Shown here: positions 27,046 through 36,097 of the stretch, piece by piece
Position numbering within the stretch: position 1 is the stretch's first letter
Layout of the letters: each line of letters starts with the position of its first letter
Source: Novosphingobium sp. PC22D
GTDB taxonomy: Bacteria > Pseudomonadota > Alphaproteobacteria > Sphingomonadales > Sphingomonadaceae
Length of the DNA stretch: 64,000 nt
Assembly (NCBI RefSeq): GCF_002556635.1
Contig: NZ_MWMO01000006.1
Span: 148,401-212,400, forward strand
Reading direction: 5' to 3'
Program-made: the position numbers and the translations under genes
Notes under the pieces: model-generated
The model's database searches: none
What the model was told of the DNA's origin: nothing
Seen by the model: only the letters and a program-made list of their open reading frames with translations

Positions 27046-29139
27046 GTGAACGATATCCAGATGATCCCGCTCGGCAAGCTGCGCTTGTCCGAGGCAAATG
27101 TCCGCAAGAACGACAGCAACCTCTTCATCGAGGAGCTTGCCGCCAACATCGAGGCCAAGGGCCTGCTGCAGAACCTGATCGTGGTGCCCGCCAAAAGGCG
27201 CGGGTTCTTCGACGTCACCGCCGGCGGTCGGCGGCTCCGCGCGCTGAACGCGCTCCTCGAAGCGGGCAAAGTGGCCAAGACCCACGAAGTTCCGTGCAAG
27301 GTCATCGACACCGACAGCGCCGAGCAATCCGAACTCTCGCTGATCGAGAACGTCATCCGCCTCGATATGACCCCGACCGACGAGATCCGCGCCTACAAAC
27401 ACTTCGTCAACGAGGGCAGCGACCTCGACGCGATCGCCAAGCGGTTCGGCCGGACCCGCCGGTTCATCGAAGGCCGTCTGCGCCTGGCTGACCTTGCCGA
27501 TCCGATCTTCGCTGCGCTCGAGGAAGGCCAGATCACGCTCGATGTCGCCAAGGCCTACGCGACTACGCCCAATCACGAGCGCCAGATGATGGTGTGGAAC
27601 GAACTGGCCGATTCCTGGCAGGGCAACCAGCCCGATTCGATCCGGCGCATGATCACCCACAGCGCGGTGCGCTCGTCCTCGCCAATGGCAAGGCTGGCTG
27701 GCGAAACCGAATACCTCGCTGCCGGTGGCCGGATCGAACGCGACCTCTTCACCGAGGATTCGAACGAGACCTGGATCGATGCCGAGATTGCCCAACGCAT
27801 CGCCGGCGAGAAACTCCAGGCCTTTGCCACTGAGGTCGCCGAGACCTCGGGCTATGCCTGGGTGCGGCCAGTACTTGAAAGCCGGGTCCCTTACGCGGCG
27901 ACCGAAGATCTCCACCAGGTCCATCTCGAACCCGCACCGCTGACCGAAGAAGAACAGGCCGAAGCCGACCGCCTGCTCGAGACGATCTCCGCCCTCGAAG
28001 CCGAAAGCGAGGGACTCGACGAAGACGACGAGACCGCGGCTGCAGACTTCCAGTCACGCTGGGAAGCAGCGACCGAAGCATACGATGCTCTTCACGACAA
28101 ACCCCCGGTGATCCCCGAGGAGATGAAGGCCAATCTCGGCTGCTTCGTCATCGTGCGCGAGAATGGCGACCCCGCCATCGCCCACGGCCTCTACAGCGAC
28201 AAGCCGCTCGAAAAGCGCAAGGCGCGCGGCAGCGATGCCACTGGCGACGGCGGTTCGCCCGGCGAGAGCGGCGATGCCGGATCGGCCCCCAAGCCGCTGT
28301 CGCAGAAGCTGGTCGAGGAGCTAGCCGTGCAGCGCCGCGATATCCTCTCGGTCAACCTCGCCGCCAACCCGGCGATCGCGCTCGACTACATGATCTTCGC
28401 GATTGCCGATGCCGGGCTGACCTACGGCGCACAGGCGCTCGGCACCACGATCCGCGCGCCTTCGCCCTCGCTCTACCTTGCCAGCTATCCGGAGTCCCCC
28501 GCGCACACGCTGATGGCTGACATGCGTGAGACGCTCGATACCGCCTGGACCGAACACGAGCGTACCGTCGAGAGGTTCACCGCATTCAGCGCGCTCGATG
28601 ACGAAGCCAAGGCCGCATGGCTGGCCTGGTGCGTTGCCCGCACGCTCGAAGCGAGCATGGGCGTGGCGCGCAAACCCGGTCAGTCCGGCCCCGAACCGAT
28701 CGAACTCCATGATCACCTGGCATCGCTGATGGAGATCAACGTTGCCAATCACTGGCGGCCCACCTCGGCCAACTACTTTGACCGGGTGAGCAAGCAGACA
28801 CTGCTCGCGCACGTCACCGAAGTGGGCGGGCCGACCATGGCCGCAAGCTTCATGGGCGCGAAGAAGGGCGACCTATCGGCATCCTGCGAGAAGCTGTTCG
28901 CCGGTGAGACCATCGTCGCGCCCGAGGTCAAGCAGGCGGCGCTGGCCTGGGTGCCCGAAGCGATGCGCTTCCGGGTGCTCGGAGAATCCGAGGAAGGGGA
29001 GGCGGAGCCCGAAGATGGCGAAGCCAAACCGCAGGACGATGTGTCCGATCCCACTGAGCCGGAAGCGGCACCAGACGCCGCTTCGGAAGACCACGGCGAA
29101 CCCGACGCAGCCGCGCCGCGCGAGACCGTCGACGCCTGA
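27046..29139 (+). CDS. Second ParB/RepB/Spo0J family nuclease-like protein
   Basis: A 697-residue protein with an N-terminal ParB domain (MIPLGKLRLSEANVRKN, TAGGRRLRALNALL, and SLIENVIRLDMTPTDEIRAY), a central HTH (DLDAIAKRFGRTRRFIEGRL), and a long acidic C-terminal extension rich in E, D and P. It is much larger than the partition ParB and sits far from parA, so it is probably a regulator or DNA-binding protein of the plasmid rather than the partition factor. I prefer the GTG at 27046, with GAGGAG eight bases upstream; the ATG at 27031 is also in frame. It is followed by a strong hairpin. Confidence 0.85.
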   Translation: MNDIQMIPLGKLRLSEANVRKNDSNLFIEELAANIEAKGLLQNLIVVPAKRRGFFDVTAGGRRLRALNALLEAGKVAKTHEVPCKVIDTDSAEQSELSLIENVIRLDMTPTDEIRAYKHFVNEGSDLDAIAKRFGRTRRFIEGRLRLADLADPIFAALEEGQITLDVAKAYATTPNHERQMMVWNELADSWQGNQPDSIRRMITHSAVRSSSPMARLAGETEYLAAGGRIERDLFTEDSNETWIDAEIAQRIAGEKLQAFATEVAETSGYAWVRPVLESRVPYAATEDLHQVHLEPAPLTEEEQAEADRLLETISALEAESEGLDEDDETAAADFQSRWEAATEAYDALHDKPPVIPEEMKANLGCFVIVRENGDPAIAHGLYSDKPLEKRKARGSDATGDGGSPGESGDAGSAPKPLSQKLVEELAVQRRDILSVNLAANPAIALDYMIFAIADAGLTYGAQALGTTIRAPSPSLYLASYPESPAHTLMADMRETLDTAWTEHERTVERFTAFSALDDEAKAAWLAWCVARTLEASMGVARKPGQSGPEPIELHDHLASLMEINVANHWRPTSANYFDRVSKQTLLAHVTEVGGPTMAASFMGAKKGDLSASCEKLFAGETIVAPEVKQAALAWVPEAMRFRVLGESEEGEAEPEDGEAKPQDDVSDPTEPEAAPDAASEDHGEPDAAAPRETVDA

Positions 29140-29160
29140 TCCCATCCCTTCACGCAACGC

Positions 29161-29188
29161 CGCCGCAGGCCTTTCGGGGCCTGCGGCG
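29161..29188 (+). terminator. Strong hairpin after the second parB gene
   Basis: A perfect 11-bp GC stem (CGCCGCAGGCC paired with GGCCTGCGGCG) with loop TTTCGG lies 22 bases after the stop codon. No U-tract follows, so it may be a partial or Rho-assisted terminator, or part of the leader of the next gene (ATG 35 bases downstream). Confidence 0.55.
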
Positions 29189-29222
29189 TCATGCCTGTCG
29201 CGCCACAACAGGACTTCTTCCC

Positions 29223-30899
29223 ATGACCATTCAGACAAAGCTGCGGGCACGCGTTTCGCCGCAAGTGATTTCCAAGGTTACTCGCATATTCAACGGAACC
29301 CTCGACGACATCTTCAACGAGCTGTTCCAGAATGCCCGCCGCGCCGGTGCCACTTTTGTTGCCGTCACCACCGAGCATATCGGCGACGCCTGCATTATCA
29401 CCGTCACCGATGACGGGGCCGGCATCGCCAATCCTGCCGATCTCGTCTCACTCGGCCAGTCAGACTGGTCGGATGAATGCCAGACCCGTGAGGATCCGGC
29501 CGGCATGGGCTTCTTCAGCCTGGCAGGGCTGGACACGGTGGTCAGTTCTACCAGCGCAGCGGGCGCCTTCTCGCTGGCCATATCAGGCGACGCCTGGACC
29601 GGCGAGGCAGACATAGATGTCCTGCCCTGGGATGGCCCGCCCGGAACGCAGATCGCGTTCCACTTCGCAGCGTTCCCCGATGGCAAGCTCGAACGCGCAG
29701 TAGCCGCAGCTGCACGATTCTATCCGCTGCCTGTCAGCTACAACGGCGAGGGCCTGCCAAGCGCGGACTTCCTTGAAGGCGCGCATTCGGTCATCGAGCG
29801 CGACCGTGTGCGGATCGGTGTGTTCCGGCAACGCCATGTAGGCCAAATGCCGACGGTCAATTTCCACGGTGTGACGCTGATCCACGTACTGCCACAGATT
29901 AAGGAGGTCCATCACGCGCAGTGGAGCGCCCGGGTCGATATTCTCGATGCACCCGACCTCGTGCTGGTGCTGCCCGCGCGCAAGGAAATCTACCGCAACG
30001 CCGCGCTCGAACGCCTTGTGACCCAGTGCCGCGAGGCGATCTTCGCAACCATCCGCGCCGAGCCCTTCCATCGTCTCAGTTTCGAGGACTGGCTGGAAGC
30101 GAAGGTCAACGACGAAGACTATCCCGAAGCCTCCCGCGAGTTGCCGCCGCTGCACACGGTCCATGCGCGTGACACCTATCGCGATATTCCGAAGTTCGAG
30201 CCGCTCGCGGCCAATGCGGCGATCTACGACGAAGCGGACTCCTACGATTCGGTCACCTTTGAACGCGCGCTCGCCTTCTCGCGCGGCGGTGTCGACGGCG
30301 AGCCGCATTGTCTGGCGGGCGCCCAGCCGCTGACCTTCTACACGCCCCTGCGCCAGTTCGCCGGCTATCACTGGTACGATGCGCTTTCGTGCTACATCCG
30401 CACCGGGGAGTCCTTCAGCCAGGACGATGGCTTCCAGACCCGCTCGGACGATGACGGGCTGACCTTCCGTCCCGACAGGATCACGCTCGAGCTTGCCGAT
30501 CAGCATGACCGCCGTCTTGCGGTGCCGAGCGACTTTGCCATCCTCGAAAACGACGATGCCTGGAGCGATCCCGACTATACGCGGATCGCGCTCACCTGCA
30601 CATCCTCGCTCGACCCGGGCGATCTTACCGAACTCATCATCGATGCGGCATTCAGCCCTTCGGACGACTCCGATGCGGACAGCTACGACACTCAGGAAAC
30701 ACGCTTCCGTCACGATGCTGCCGTGCGCGCGCATGGCATTCTTGAAGGCGAGGACGCCGCAACCCTCGCCGGAATCCGCATGGCCTTTGCCGACCGCGTG
30801 GCCTGGCGGATACCCAAAGGGCGCACGCTGCAGCTTACATGGTCAGGCGAAGGGACCGACCTCAAACTGCTTGCCACTGCCGGGGAGGCACGGCCATGA
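29223..30899 (+). CDS. GHKL (Hsp90-like) ATPase domain protein
   Basis: A 558-residue protein with an N-terminal Bergerat ATP-binding fold: N-box FNELFQNARRAGA, G1 box DDGAGIANPADL, and G2-like box AGMGFFSLAGL. The remaining ~400 residues have no recognised domain. Its stop overlaps the ArdC start (ATGA), so the two are translated together. Members of this plasmid family are uncharacterised. An ATP-driven conformational role, as in MutL- or Hsp90-like proteins, is possible. Confidence 0.75.
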   Translation: MTIQTKLRARVSPQVISKVTRIFNGTLDDIFNELFQNARRAGATFVAVTTEHIGDACIITVTDDGAGIANPADLVSLGQSDWSDECQTREDPAGMGFFSLAGLDTVVSSTSAAGAFSLAISGDAWTGEADIDVLPWDGPPGTQIAFHFAAFPDGKLERAVAAAARFYPLPVSYNGEGLPSADFLEGAHSVIERDRVRIGVFRQRHVGQMPTVNFHGVTLIHVLPQIKEVHHAQWSARVDILDAPDLVLVLPARKEIYRNAALERLVTQCREAIFATIRAEPFHRLSFEDWLEAKVNDEDYPEASRELPPLHTVHARDTYRDIPKFEPLAANAAIYDEADSYDSVTFERALAFSRGGVDGEPHCLAGAQPLTFYTPLRQFAGYHWYDALSCYIRTGESFSQDDGFQTRSDDDGLTFRPDRITLELADQHDRRLAVPSDFAILENDDAWSDPDYTRIALTCTSSLDPGDLTELIIDAAFSPSDDSDADSYDTQETRFRHDAAVRAHGILEGEDAATLAGIRMAFADRVAWRIPKGRTLQLTWSGEGTDLKLLATAGEARP

Positions 30900-31795
30900 C
30901 CCGCAAACCCCGGCCCGATGTCGCGCAGGTCATCACCGACCTAATCCTCGAGAAGATCGCCGCGGGCACCGCGCCTTGGCTCAAGCCCTGGTCGGCGACC
31001 AGTACCCGCCCACTGCGCCACAACGGGGTTCCCTACACGGGGATCAACACGTTTTTCCTATGGGCGGTGGCCGAGGCTTGCGGTTACGCCAGTCCCTACT
31101 GGATGACATATAGACAAGCCGCCGAACTTGGCGGGCAGGTTCGGAAGGGCGAGAGCGGTTCCTACAGCGTCTTCTACAGCACCGCTCACAAGACGGACAC
31201 CGACCGGCAGACCGGCGAGACCACCGAAAAGACCATCAGGTTCATGAAGTGGAACCACGTGTTCAATGCGAGCCAGATCGATAGTTTGCCCGCGCATTAC
31301 TACCCGGAGCCACCGGACCCCAAAGCCATCGGCGAACTGTCTGCCGGCGTGCGTGACTTCCTCGATGCAATTCCGATCCGGGTCGTCCATGGAGGCGGCA
31401 GCGCGCATTACACGCCTGCGACCGACACGGTGACGCTGCCGCAGCCACAGGCGTTCCATTCGATCGAGGCGTATTTCTCGACCCGATGCCATGAGCTATC
31501 TCACGCCTCAGGCCACGCCAAGCGGCTCAATCGCCAGTTCGGCAAGCGCTTCGGCGATCAGGCGTATGCTTTCGAGGAAGTTGTGGCGAGCCTGGCGCAG
31601 GCGATCCTTTGCGCCGAATACGGCCTGCCGAACGAGCTGCACGACAGCCACGCTTCATACATCGATCACTGGGTCAGGATCATGCGCGGCGACAAGACCG
31701 CGATCCTCCACGCCGCGGCCAAGGCCGAGCAGGCGGTCCAGTGGCTGCGCCAGTTCGATCCCGCGCTTGCCGAACCCGAGCGCAAGGCGGCCTGA
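30896..31795 (+). CDS. ardC: ArdC-like anti-restriction protein (ssDNA-binding, zinc metallopeptidase-like)
   Basis: A 299-residue protein with the N-terminal ArdC ssDNA-binding domain (APWLKPWSA, NGVPYTGINTFFLW, ARKGESGSYSVFY-like region) and a C-terminal polyvalent-type metallopeptidase domain with the zinc motif CHELSHASGH. ArdC-type proteins protect incoming single-stranded plasmid DNA from host nucleases and restriction during conjugation. The start at 30896 overlaps the preceding stop (ATGA). It is a typical leading-region gene of conjugative plasmids. Confidence 0.85.
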   Translation: MTRKPRPDVAQVITDLILEKIAAGTAPWLKPWSATSTRPLRHNGVPYTGINTFFLWAVAEACGYASPYWMTYRQAAELGGQVRKGESGSYSVFYSTAHKTDTDRQTGETTEKTIRFMKWNHVFNASQIDSLPAHYYPEPPDPKAIGELSAGVRDFLDAIPIRVVHGGGSAHYTPATDTVTLPQPQAFHSIEAYFSTRCHELSHASGHAKRLNRQFGKRFGDQAYAFEEVVASLAQAILCAEYGLPNELHDSHASYIDHWVRIMRGDKTAILHAAAKAEQAVQWLRQFDPALAEPERKAA

Positions 31796-31842
31796 GCGCA
31801 GCGAGCACATCGCTCCTCTCACCAGCTTCGCTCGCACGGCGA

Positions 31843-31893
31843 GCGGGAAGGAGAGGGGGTGGGCAACCCATGCGCCTTTCCGGCGCAAGGGAG
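31843..31893 (+). promoter_or_regulatory. G-tract/hairpin leader
   Basis: GCGGGAAGGAGAGGGGG (31843-31859) precedes the hairpin TGCGCC-TTTCC-GGCGCA (31871-31887). SD AAGGGA lies immediately after it and the ATG at 31901. Confidence 0.5.
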
Positions 31894-31900
31894 CCATGCG

Positions 31901-32557
31901 ATGAACTACGATCTCGATTTCCGCTACCGCCGGGCGCTCCAGCCCGATGGGCTGGCAACGATACCGACCGCGACCCAGGCAGTGATCGATGCAATGCAGG
32001 ACGCGCGCAATGCCGGGATTGACCCGGCGCGTGATCCGGCGACCATTCTGCTTGCCCGCCATGTCGGTCGCATTGCGCTTGGGCACGCGCCCGATGCGAC
32101 CTTCGCCGAAGATGCGCCGCTGCGCCGCCAGTGCATCGAGCGGATCGACGAGCTGAAGTCGAAGCCCGCGCTGGTGGCGCTCGCCCGGCGGGGCGTGGGC
32201 TACGACCCGGAAGCCAAACGCGTGTTCCAGCGCGAAGCCCGTTCGGCGCTCAGGATTGCCGCACGGCAGCTGGGGCTTGGTCCCGACGATTATGATCTGC
32301 GCGCCAATCCGGGCGGCATCGCCGTCTCGGGCGAGATCACGCTTCACGCCGACACAATCTATGTCCAGGTCGCGCTCTACTGCATGGGCGCAGGCCGTGA
32401 GGTGATGTTCCGCCGCTGCAAGGGACGGCAGGACTATATCGGCGAGCGCAACCATTATTGCGACGTCGCGGTGCTGGCCGATCCGGTCCGCTTCCGCGCG
32501 ACCGTGGTTCGCGAGACCCGCCTCGAACTCGAACCCCGACAAACCGAACTCGTATAG
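31901..32557 (+). CDS. Uncharacterised backbone protein
   Basis: A soluble protein of 218 residues, starting MNYDLDFRYRRALQPDGLAT. I do not recognise the family. The central part is helical and charged, and the C-terminal half (ISGEITLHADTIYVQVALYCMG-type strands, then CKGRQDYIGERNHYCDVAVL) looks like a beta-rich domain with no obvious catalytic motif. AAGGGA nine bases upstream fixes the start. It lies 105 bases after ardC and 9 bases before the next gene, so it is part of the leading-region series. Confidence 0.7.
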   Translation: MNYDLDFRYRRALQPDGLATIPTATQAVIDAMQDARNAGIDPARDPATILLARHVGRIALGHAPDATFAEDAPLRRQCIERIDELKSKPALVALARRGVGYDPEAKRVFQREARSALRIAARQLGLGPDDYDLRANPGGIAVSGEITLHADTIYVQVALYCMGAGREVMFRRCKGRQDYIGERNHYCDVAVLADPVRFRATVVRETRLELEPRQTELV

Positions 32558-32566
32558 GAGGCCCCG

Positions 32567-33172
32567 ATGGGTTGGCTCTCGATGACCGCATCGGGCATGG
32601 CGCCCCATGCCACGCCCAAGGCATATCTCGATGCCCAGTTCACATTCCCGCCTGACCTGGACAAGGGGCGGACCACGGGTCTGCGGGTCCTCAAGTCCTC
32701 GGTCCGTTCGGGCGCATGGTATGCTGCCTGCCAGAGCTATGAGGCCGATGGCACCTCACTCGTCTTCGCGGCGATCTGCCTCATCCGCTGGAACCCGAAG
32801 GCGCGTGACGGTTACGTCTTCGCCTACAAGGACATGGAAGAATCCATGGGCCCTTATCGGTACGACTGTCCGGCCTCGATCCTCGATCTGCTCGATCCGC
32901 CACGGAACGAACACGCCGCGCAGTGGCGCGAGCATTGCCGCCAGCGTCTGGCGCTGACCTCGCGCCGCAAGCCCCGGCCTGGCGACACGCTGGTACTCGC
33001 AGAAGCACTGACGTTCACCGATGGACACAGCGAACGAACATTCCGCGTGGTTGCTTCAGGCAAGAAGACGCGGCTGTGCCGCATGAGTGATGGCGTGGGC
33101 GTGCGGATCACGAACCTGATGAGCCGTGCCTGGACTATCGTCCCGCCTCCAGCAGATCCTTACGTGTCATGA
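32567..33172 (+). CDS. Uncharacterised backbone protein (possibly DUF6927)
   Basis: A 201-residue protein starting MGWLSMTASGMAPHATPKAYL. The N-terminal MGW and the phrase FAYKDMEESMGPYRYDCPASILDLL recall a family of plasmid proteins (DUF6927) that I can only tentatively name. AGGAGG is present seven bases ahead of the ATG. It overlaps the next gene by four bases (ATGA). No catalytic motif or membrane segment is visible. Confidence 0.65.
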   Translation: MGWLSMTASGMAPHATPKAYLDAQFTFPPDLDKGRTTGLRVLKSSVRSGAWYAACQSYEADGTSLVFAAICLIRWNPKARDGYVFAYKDMEESMGPYRYDCPASILDLLDPPRNEHAAQWREHCRQRLALTSRRKPRPGDTLVLAEALTFTDGHSERTFRVVASGKKTRLCRMSDGVGVRITNLMSRAWTIVPPPADPYVS

Positions 33173-33405
33173 GCGAACCCGCCGTGACCACCCGCTCGCC
33201 CAAGCGCGCGCGGCTGTGCAGTATCGAGAACGCCAACCGTGTCGCGAGCCAGGTCGCCGAACGCATGGCTGCCGACACAGCCGTGGTGAAGACCGGCAAT
33301 CCCCTGCAGCCGTTCCGCGTTGTCCTCGCAAGCCGCGCTTCGCCTGCGCGCATTGTCACCCGCGTCGTCATCTCCAGCAACGATGACGAGCCCGTTCCCG
33401 CCTGA
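33169..33405 (+). CDS. Small uncharacterised protein
   Basis: A 78-residue basic protein coupled to the preceding gene by an ATGA overlap. It contains RARLCSIENANRVASQVAERM and a beta-strand-like second half. I know no family. The overlap and codon usage like its neighbours support it as a real gene. Confidence 0.6.
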   Translation: MSEPAVTTRSPKRARLCSIENANRVASQVAERMAADTAVVKTGNPLQPFRVVLASRASPARIVTRVVISSNDDEPVPA

Positions 33406-33423
33406 CCCGGCAAGCGCCGGCAA

Positions 33424-33466
33424 GGAGGGGAGGGGGATCGGGCTGTGCGATCAATCGCAAGAGGAG
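33424..33466 (+). promoter_or_regulatory. G-tract/hairpin leader
   Basis: GGAGGGGAGGGGGA (33424-33436) precedes the perfect hairpin TGCGAT-CA-ATCGCA (33446-33459). SD GAGGAG lies at 33461-33466 and the ATG at 33476. Confidence 0.55.
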
Positions 33467-33475
33467 CATTTTTCA

Positions 33476-33889
33476 ATGGCCCAGCCTGCCCAGGCATCCT
33501 GCCTTTCCGCCGAACAGTCCCGCGCCGAAGAGATCGCCCGACTCAACGATGCCGCGCGCGCCGGAACGCTTGCGAACTCCCGCATGGTGTTCACCCGCAA
33601 TCTCGTCGACCTGCTTGCCGGCGACGCGGACGATCCCGCCGTCGCACAGGTGCGCCAGTTCCAGAACCAGGCCGCCCTGCTTCGCCTCGTTCGTGAAACC
33701 CCGATCGACCCTGGCAACGACCCCAACGGCGAGAGGGACTTCGGCGTCGTGACCTTCCTCGATCGCAAGATCTTCTGGAAAGTCGATGTCTATGAGAACG
33801 ACGGCACGTTCCAGTGGGGTGCCGAAACACCGTGGGATGCGCAGACCAGCTACCGTGTGGTCACAGTGATGCTCGCAACCGATTACTGA
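33476..33889 (+). CDS. DUF3768 domain protein
   Basis: A 137-residue protein whose second half (FGVVTFLDRKIFWKVDVYEN followed by SYRVVTVMLATDY) matches the DUF3768 pattern common on alphaproteobacterial plasmids. Function unknown. The longer open frame upstream would run through the leader hairpin, so the ATG at 33476, ten bases after GAGGAG, is chosen. It ends 5 bases before the next gene. Confidence 0.75.
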   Translation: MAQPAQASCLSAEQSRAEEIARLNDAARAGTLANSRMVFTRNLVDLLAGDADDPAVAQVRQFQNQAALLRLVRETPIDPGNDPNGERDFGVVTFLDRKIFWKVDVYENDGTFQWGAETPWDAQTSYRVVTVMLATDY

Positions 33890-33894
33890 TCCGG

Positions 33895-34230
33895 ATGTCG
33901 CGCTATTCGCTCAAGCCGCTTTCCCACCACGCCGACCTCTTCGAGGTTGCCCTGGGCTGGGACCCCGGGCTCGATACCTTCTTCGTCACCATGTTCGCCG
34001 CAAGTGACGGCGAGCCCGATCCCGACGTGCGCCTGTGGCGCGGCACCACCTTCCGGGAAATCCCGAGCGCTTCCGCGTTGCTGTCGATCGTCCGGGACTA
34101 TGCCGAGGTGCCCGAGGGGCTTGCTTCGCGCCTCGAGATCGACCGGCTCCGCAACCCTCACGATCAGACCCGGCCAATCAGCACGCTGATTGCCGGATTG
34201 CTGGGGGCAGGGCGGGGCGGTTCCCGGTGA
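33895..34230 (+). CDS. Uncharacterised small backbone protein
   Basis: A 111-residue acidic protein (MSRYSLKPLSHHADLFEVALGWDP). No family recognised. It is packed right behind the DUF3768 gene and followed by a leader element and DUF736, an arrangement of small accessory genes typical of this plasmid type. Confidence 0.6.
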   Translation: MSRYSLKPLSHHADLFEVALGWDPGLDTFFVTMFAASDGEPDPDVRLWRGTTFREIPSASALLSIVRDYAEVPEGLASRLEIDRLRNPHDQTRPISTLIAGLLGAGRGGSR

Positions 34231-34292
34231 TCTCTCCGTGCCTCTCCCAGGAAGTGCTGCGGGCAAGGCCCGCAGGTCTCGGCCTGACGGCC

Positions 34293-34360
34293 GGGAGGGA
34301 AGGGGGATGGAAGAAGGGTGATCGGACAAGGGGTCCGGTCGCAATCAATCCTTCAAGGAG
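34293..34360 (+). promoter_or_regulatory. G-tract/hairpin leader
   Basis: GGGAGGGAAGGGGGATGG (34293-34310) precedes an 8-bp hairpin GATCGGAC-AAGGG-GTCCGGTC with one G-U pair (34320-34340). SD AAGGAG lies at 34355-34360 and the ATG at 34370. Confidence 0.6.
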
Positions 34361-34369
34361 AACGTCCCC

Positions 34370-34888
34370 ATGAATATCGGTGAAATCCGCAAGAACGCGA
34401 ATGGCCAGCTGATCGGCTCCGTCGAAACGCTCACCATCACCCGCACCATCGGCCTGCGGCCGGTGAGCTCCACCAACCCGCGCGCGCCCAAGTACGAAAT
34501 CGTCGCGCTCAACGACCAGCGTCGCTGGGTCATCGTCGGCGCCCTGTTCGAACTTGCCTCGAACGCGACCGGCGAGATCTTCTACCAGGGCAAGATCGAC
34601 GATCCGTCGATGACGCAGCCGCTCTACATCGCCGTGTTCCCTCGCGAGGACGGCACCATGGCGGTCGCCTGGCAGCGCCCGCGTCGCCGCAATAACCAGC
34701 TCGGCACCGCCGAATACGGCGAAGGCGACATGTTCGCTGGCGATGATGCCGGTTCCGATGCCGACAGCTCCGGCGACGGTCTCGGCGACAGCACCGCGAC
34801 GCCCCCGGCGAAGCGCGGTCGTGGCAGCGCCAAGGACAGCGGCACCAGCGAAGACGAAGGCACCCTGCCGCCGATGGTCGACGCTTAA
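34370..34888 (+). CDS. DUF736 family protein
   Basis: A 172-residue protein with the N-terminal DUF736 domain (MNIGEIRKNANGQLIGSVET, then RRWVIVGALFELASNATGEIFYQGKID and PLYIAVFPREDG) followed by a low-complexity, acidic and serine-rich tail. DUF736 is a hallmark of alphaproteobacterial conjugative plasmids and integrative elements. Its function is unknown. Two GC-rich hairpins after the stop end this gene series at the border of the defence island. Confidence 0.85.
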   Translation: MNIGEIRKNANGQLIGSVETLTITRTIGLRPVSSTNPRAPKYEIVALNDQRRWVIVGALFELASNATGEIFYQGKIDDPSMTQPLYIAVFPREDGTMAVAWQRPRRRNNQLGTAEYGEGDMFAGDDAGSDADSSGDGLGDSTATPPAKRGRGSAKDSGTSEDEGTLPPMVDA

Positions 34889-34909
34889 GCGTTAACCGCT
34901 CCTCCGAAA

Positions 34910-34939
34910 GGACGGGGACCCAACTGCGGGTCCCCGTCC
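34910..34939 (+). terminator. Perfect 12-bp hairpin after DUF736
   Basis: GGACGGGGACCC pairs with GGGTCCCCGTCC around loop AACTGC. There is no U-tract. It lies 21 bases after the stop. Confidence 0.6.
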
Positions 34940-34972
34940 CCATGCAAAGGCCGCACCCGCCCCACGCGGCCC

Positions 34973-35014
34973 GAGGCGGAACGTCGGCGCACCCCCCGCC
35001 CGGCGTTCCGCCTC
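34973..35014. terminator. Second long hairpin, followed by TTCATTT
   Basis: GAGGCGGAACG pairs with CGTTCCGCCTC (11 bp) around a 20-base GC-rich loop. A short T-rich stretch follows. Together with the previous hairpin it insulates the backbone from the defence island. Confidence 0.55.
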
Positions 35015-35227
35015 TTCATTTGCAGAGAAGGCTTTGGAGAATTCCGATGGGGCGAGGGGTTTGCATTTCAGACGATCCGGAATGGCTCCTATCGAATCTA
35101 TGCAGGCCTAAGCTGACGTAGGTTCATCGACGCCGGTCAGGCGCACCGCGAAGTATGAAGCTTGACTTGGTTGCTACTGCGATCGGCCTCTTCCCAAATG
35201 CGTCTAGTCGAGTGGATCAACCCTATT

Positions 35228-36097
35228 CTAGGCGGCGCCTGCGGCACCTTCTACGGCGAGCAGTTCCACAAATTCCTCGATCTCGGCATATTCGCTGGCG
35301 GAACTGACTGGGATCACCCGGATCTTGAAATCCTTGAACCACCGTTCCTTCTCGACCTCGGTGATCTTCTCCTTGGTCAGGAGGGCATAGTGTGTCGGCC
35401 CCGCGTCTGGCGCAAAGGTACCGGCGATATAGTTGAGCATTAGATTGATTTCAGGGTCGCTCATGGATGCGCCAACGAAGATCACCGTGTACATGGAGAA
35501 CATCGTCGCGAGCATGTTCTGATAAGCGGGCTCCTTAAACAGGATCTGCCGGTAATCCTGTTCTGTCAGGATGATGCCATCGCCAGCGCGCGTGGCATCG
35601 CCATGCGCCTTGAGAATGAAGAACTCGCGTCGGGACAGGCTTCGCCGAACCTCGCCAATATCGCGAAAGGTGCAGACCGTGACGTCGGCATCAATGGTCC
35701 GCCAAGCCCGCTCCAACAGCGTATCATAGTTGGTCGTCAGGACGAACTGAAGACGATTGAGCCTGAGAAATGCGTCGTGTAACTTGGTGGGGACGGGTTT
35801 CGACTCCACGAATACGCGTCGGATGAAGTCTCCAAAAAAGCTTCCGAGATCCGCCTTCAGGCCCGAGGCCGCCATCAAATATTTTCCCGTGTCAATCAGG
35901 GTTTCATATTCCGCGGCCTTCGCATCGGAGATCGGCACATTGGACTTTGCGGTGGCGATCATCTCACGCAAGAGGTCCGCCCATTGCGGCAGGTTTGCTC
36001 CCACTGACGCCCCAGCGCCCACGAGGAGCCCGCACCGGTTCTTCCGATATTCGTCGACCAGCGCTGGCGGCAGATCTCTGGGATCGAACGACATCAA
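35228..36097 (-). CDS. SIR2-like domain protein, candidate defence effector
   Basis: A 289-residue SIR2_2-type protein. The NAD-binding motifs are present in order: CGLLVGAGASVGANLPQW near residue 25, FVLTTNYDTLLERA, ILKAHGD, and IFVGASMSDPEINLML. In phage defence systems such as Thoeris and ThsA-like or pAgo-SIR2 proteins, this fold destroys NAD upon infection. It is the last gene of the minus-strand defence operon, and its start overlaps the DUF262 stop (ATGA), so co-production is likely. Whether it degrades NAD here is not known. It has no extra sensor domain, so a partner (perhaps the DUF262 protein) would have to trigger it. Confidence 0.85.
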   Translation of the reverse strand: MMSFDPRDLPPALVDEYRKNRCGLLVGAGASVGANLPQWADLLREMIATAKSNVPISDAKAAEYETLIDTGKYLMAASGLKADLGSFFGDFIRRVFVESKPVPTKLHDAFLRLNRLQFVLTTNYDTLLERAWRTIDADVTVCTFRDIGEVRRSLSRREFFILKAHGDATRAGDGIILTEQDYRQILFKEPAYQNMLATMFSMYTVIFVGASMSDPEINLMLNYIAGTFAPDAGPTHYALLTKEKITEVEKERWFKDFKIRVIPVSSASEYAEIEEFVELLAVEGAAGAA

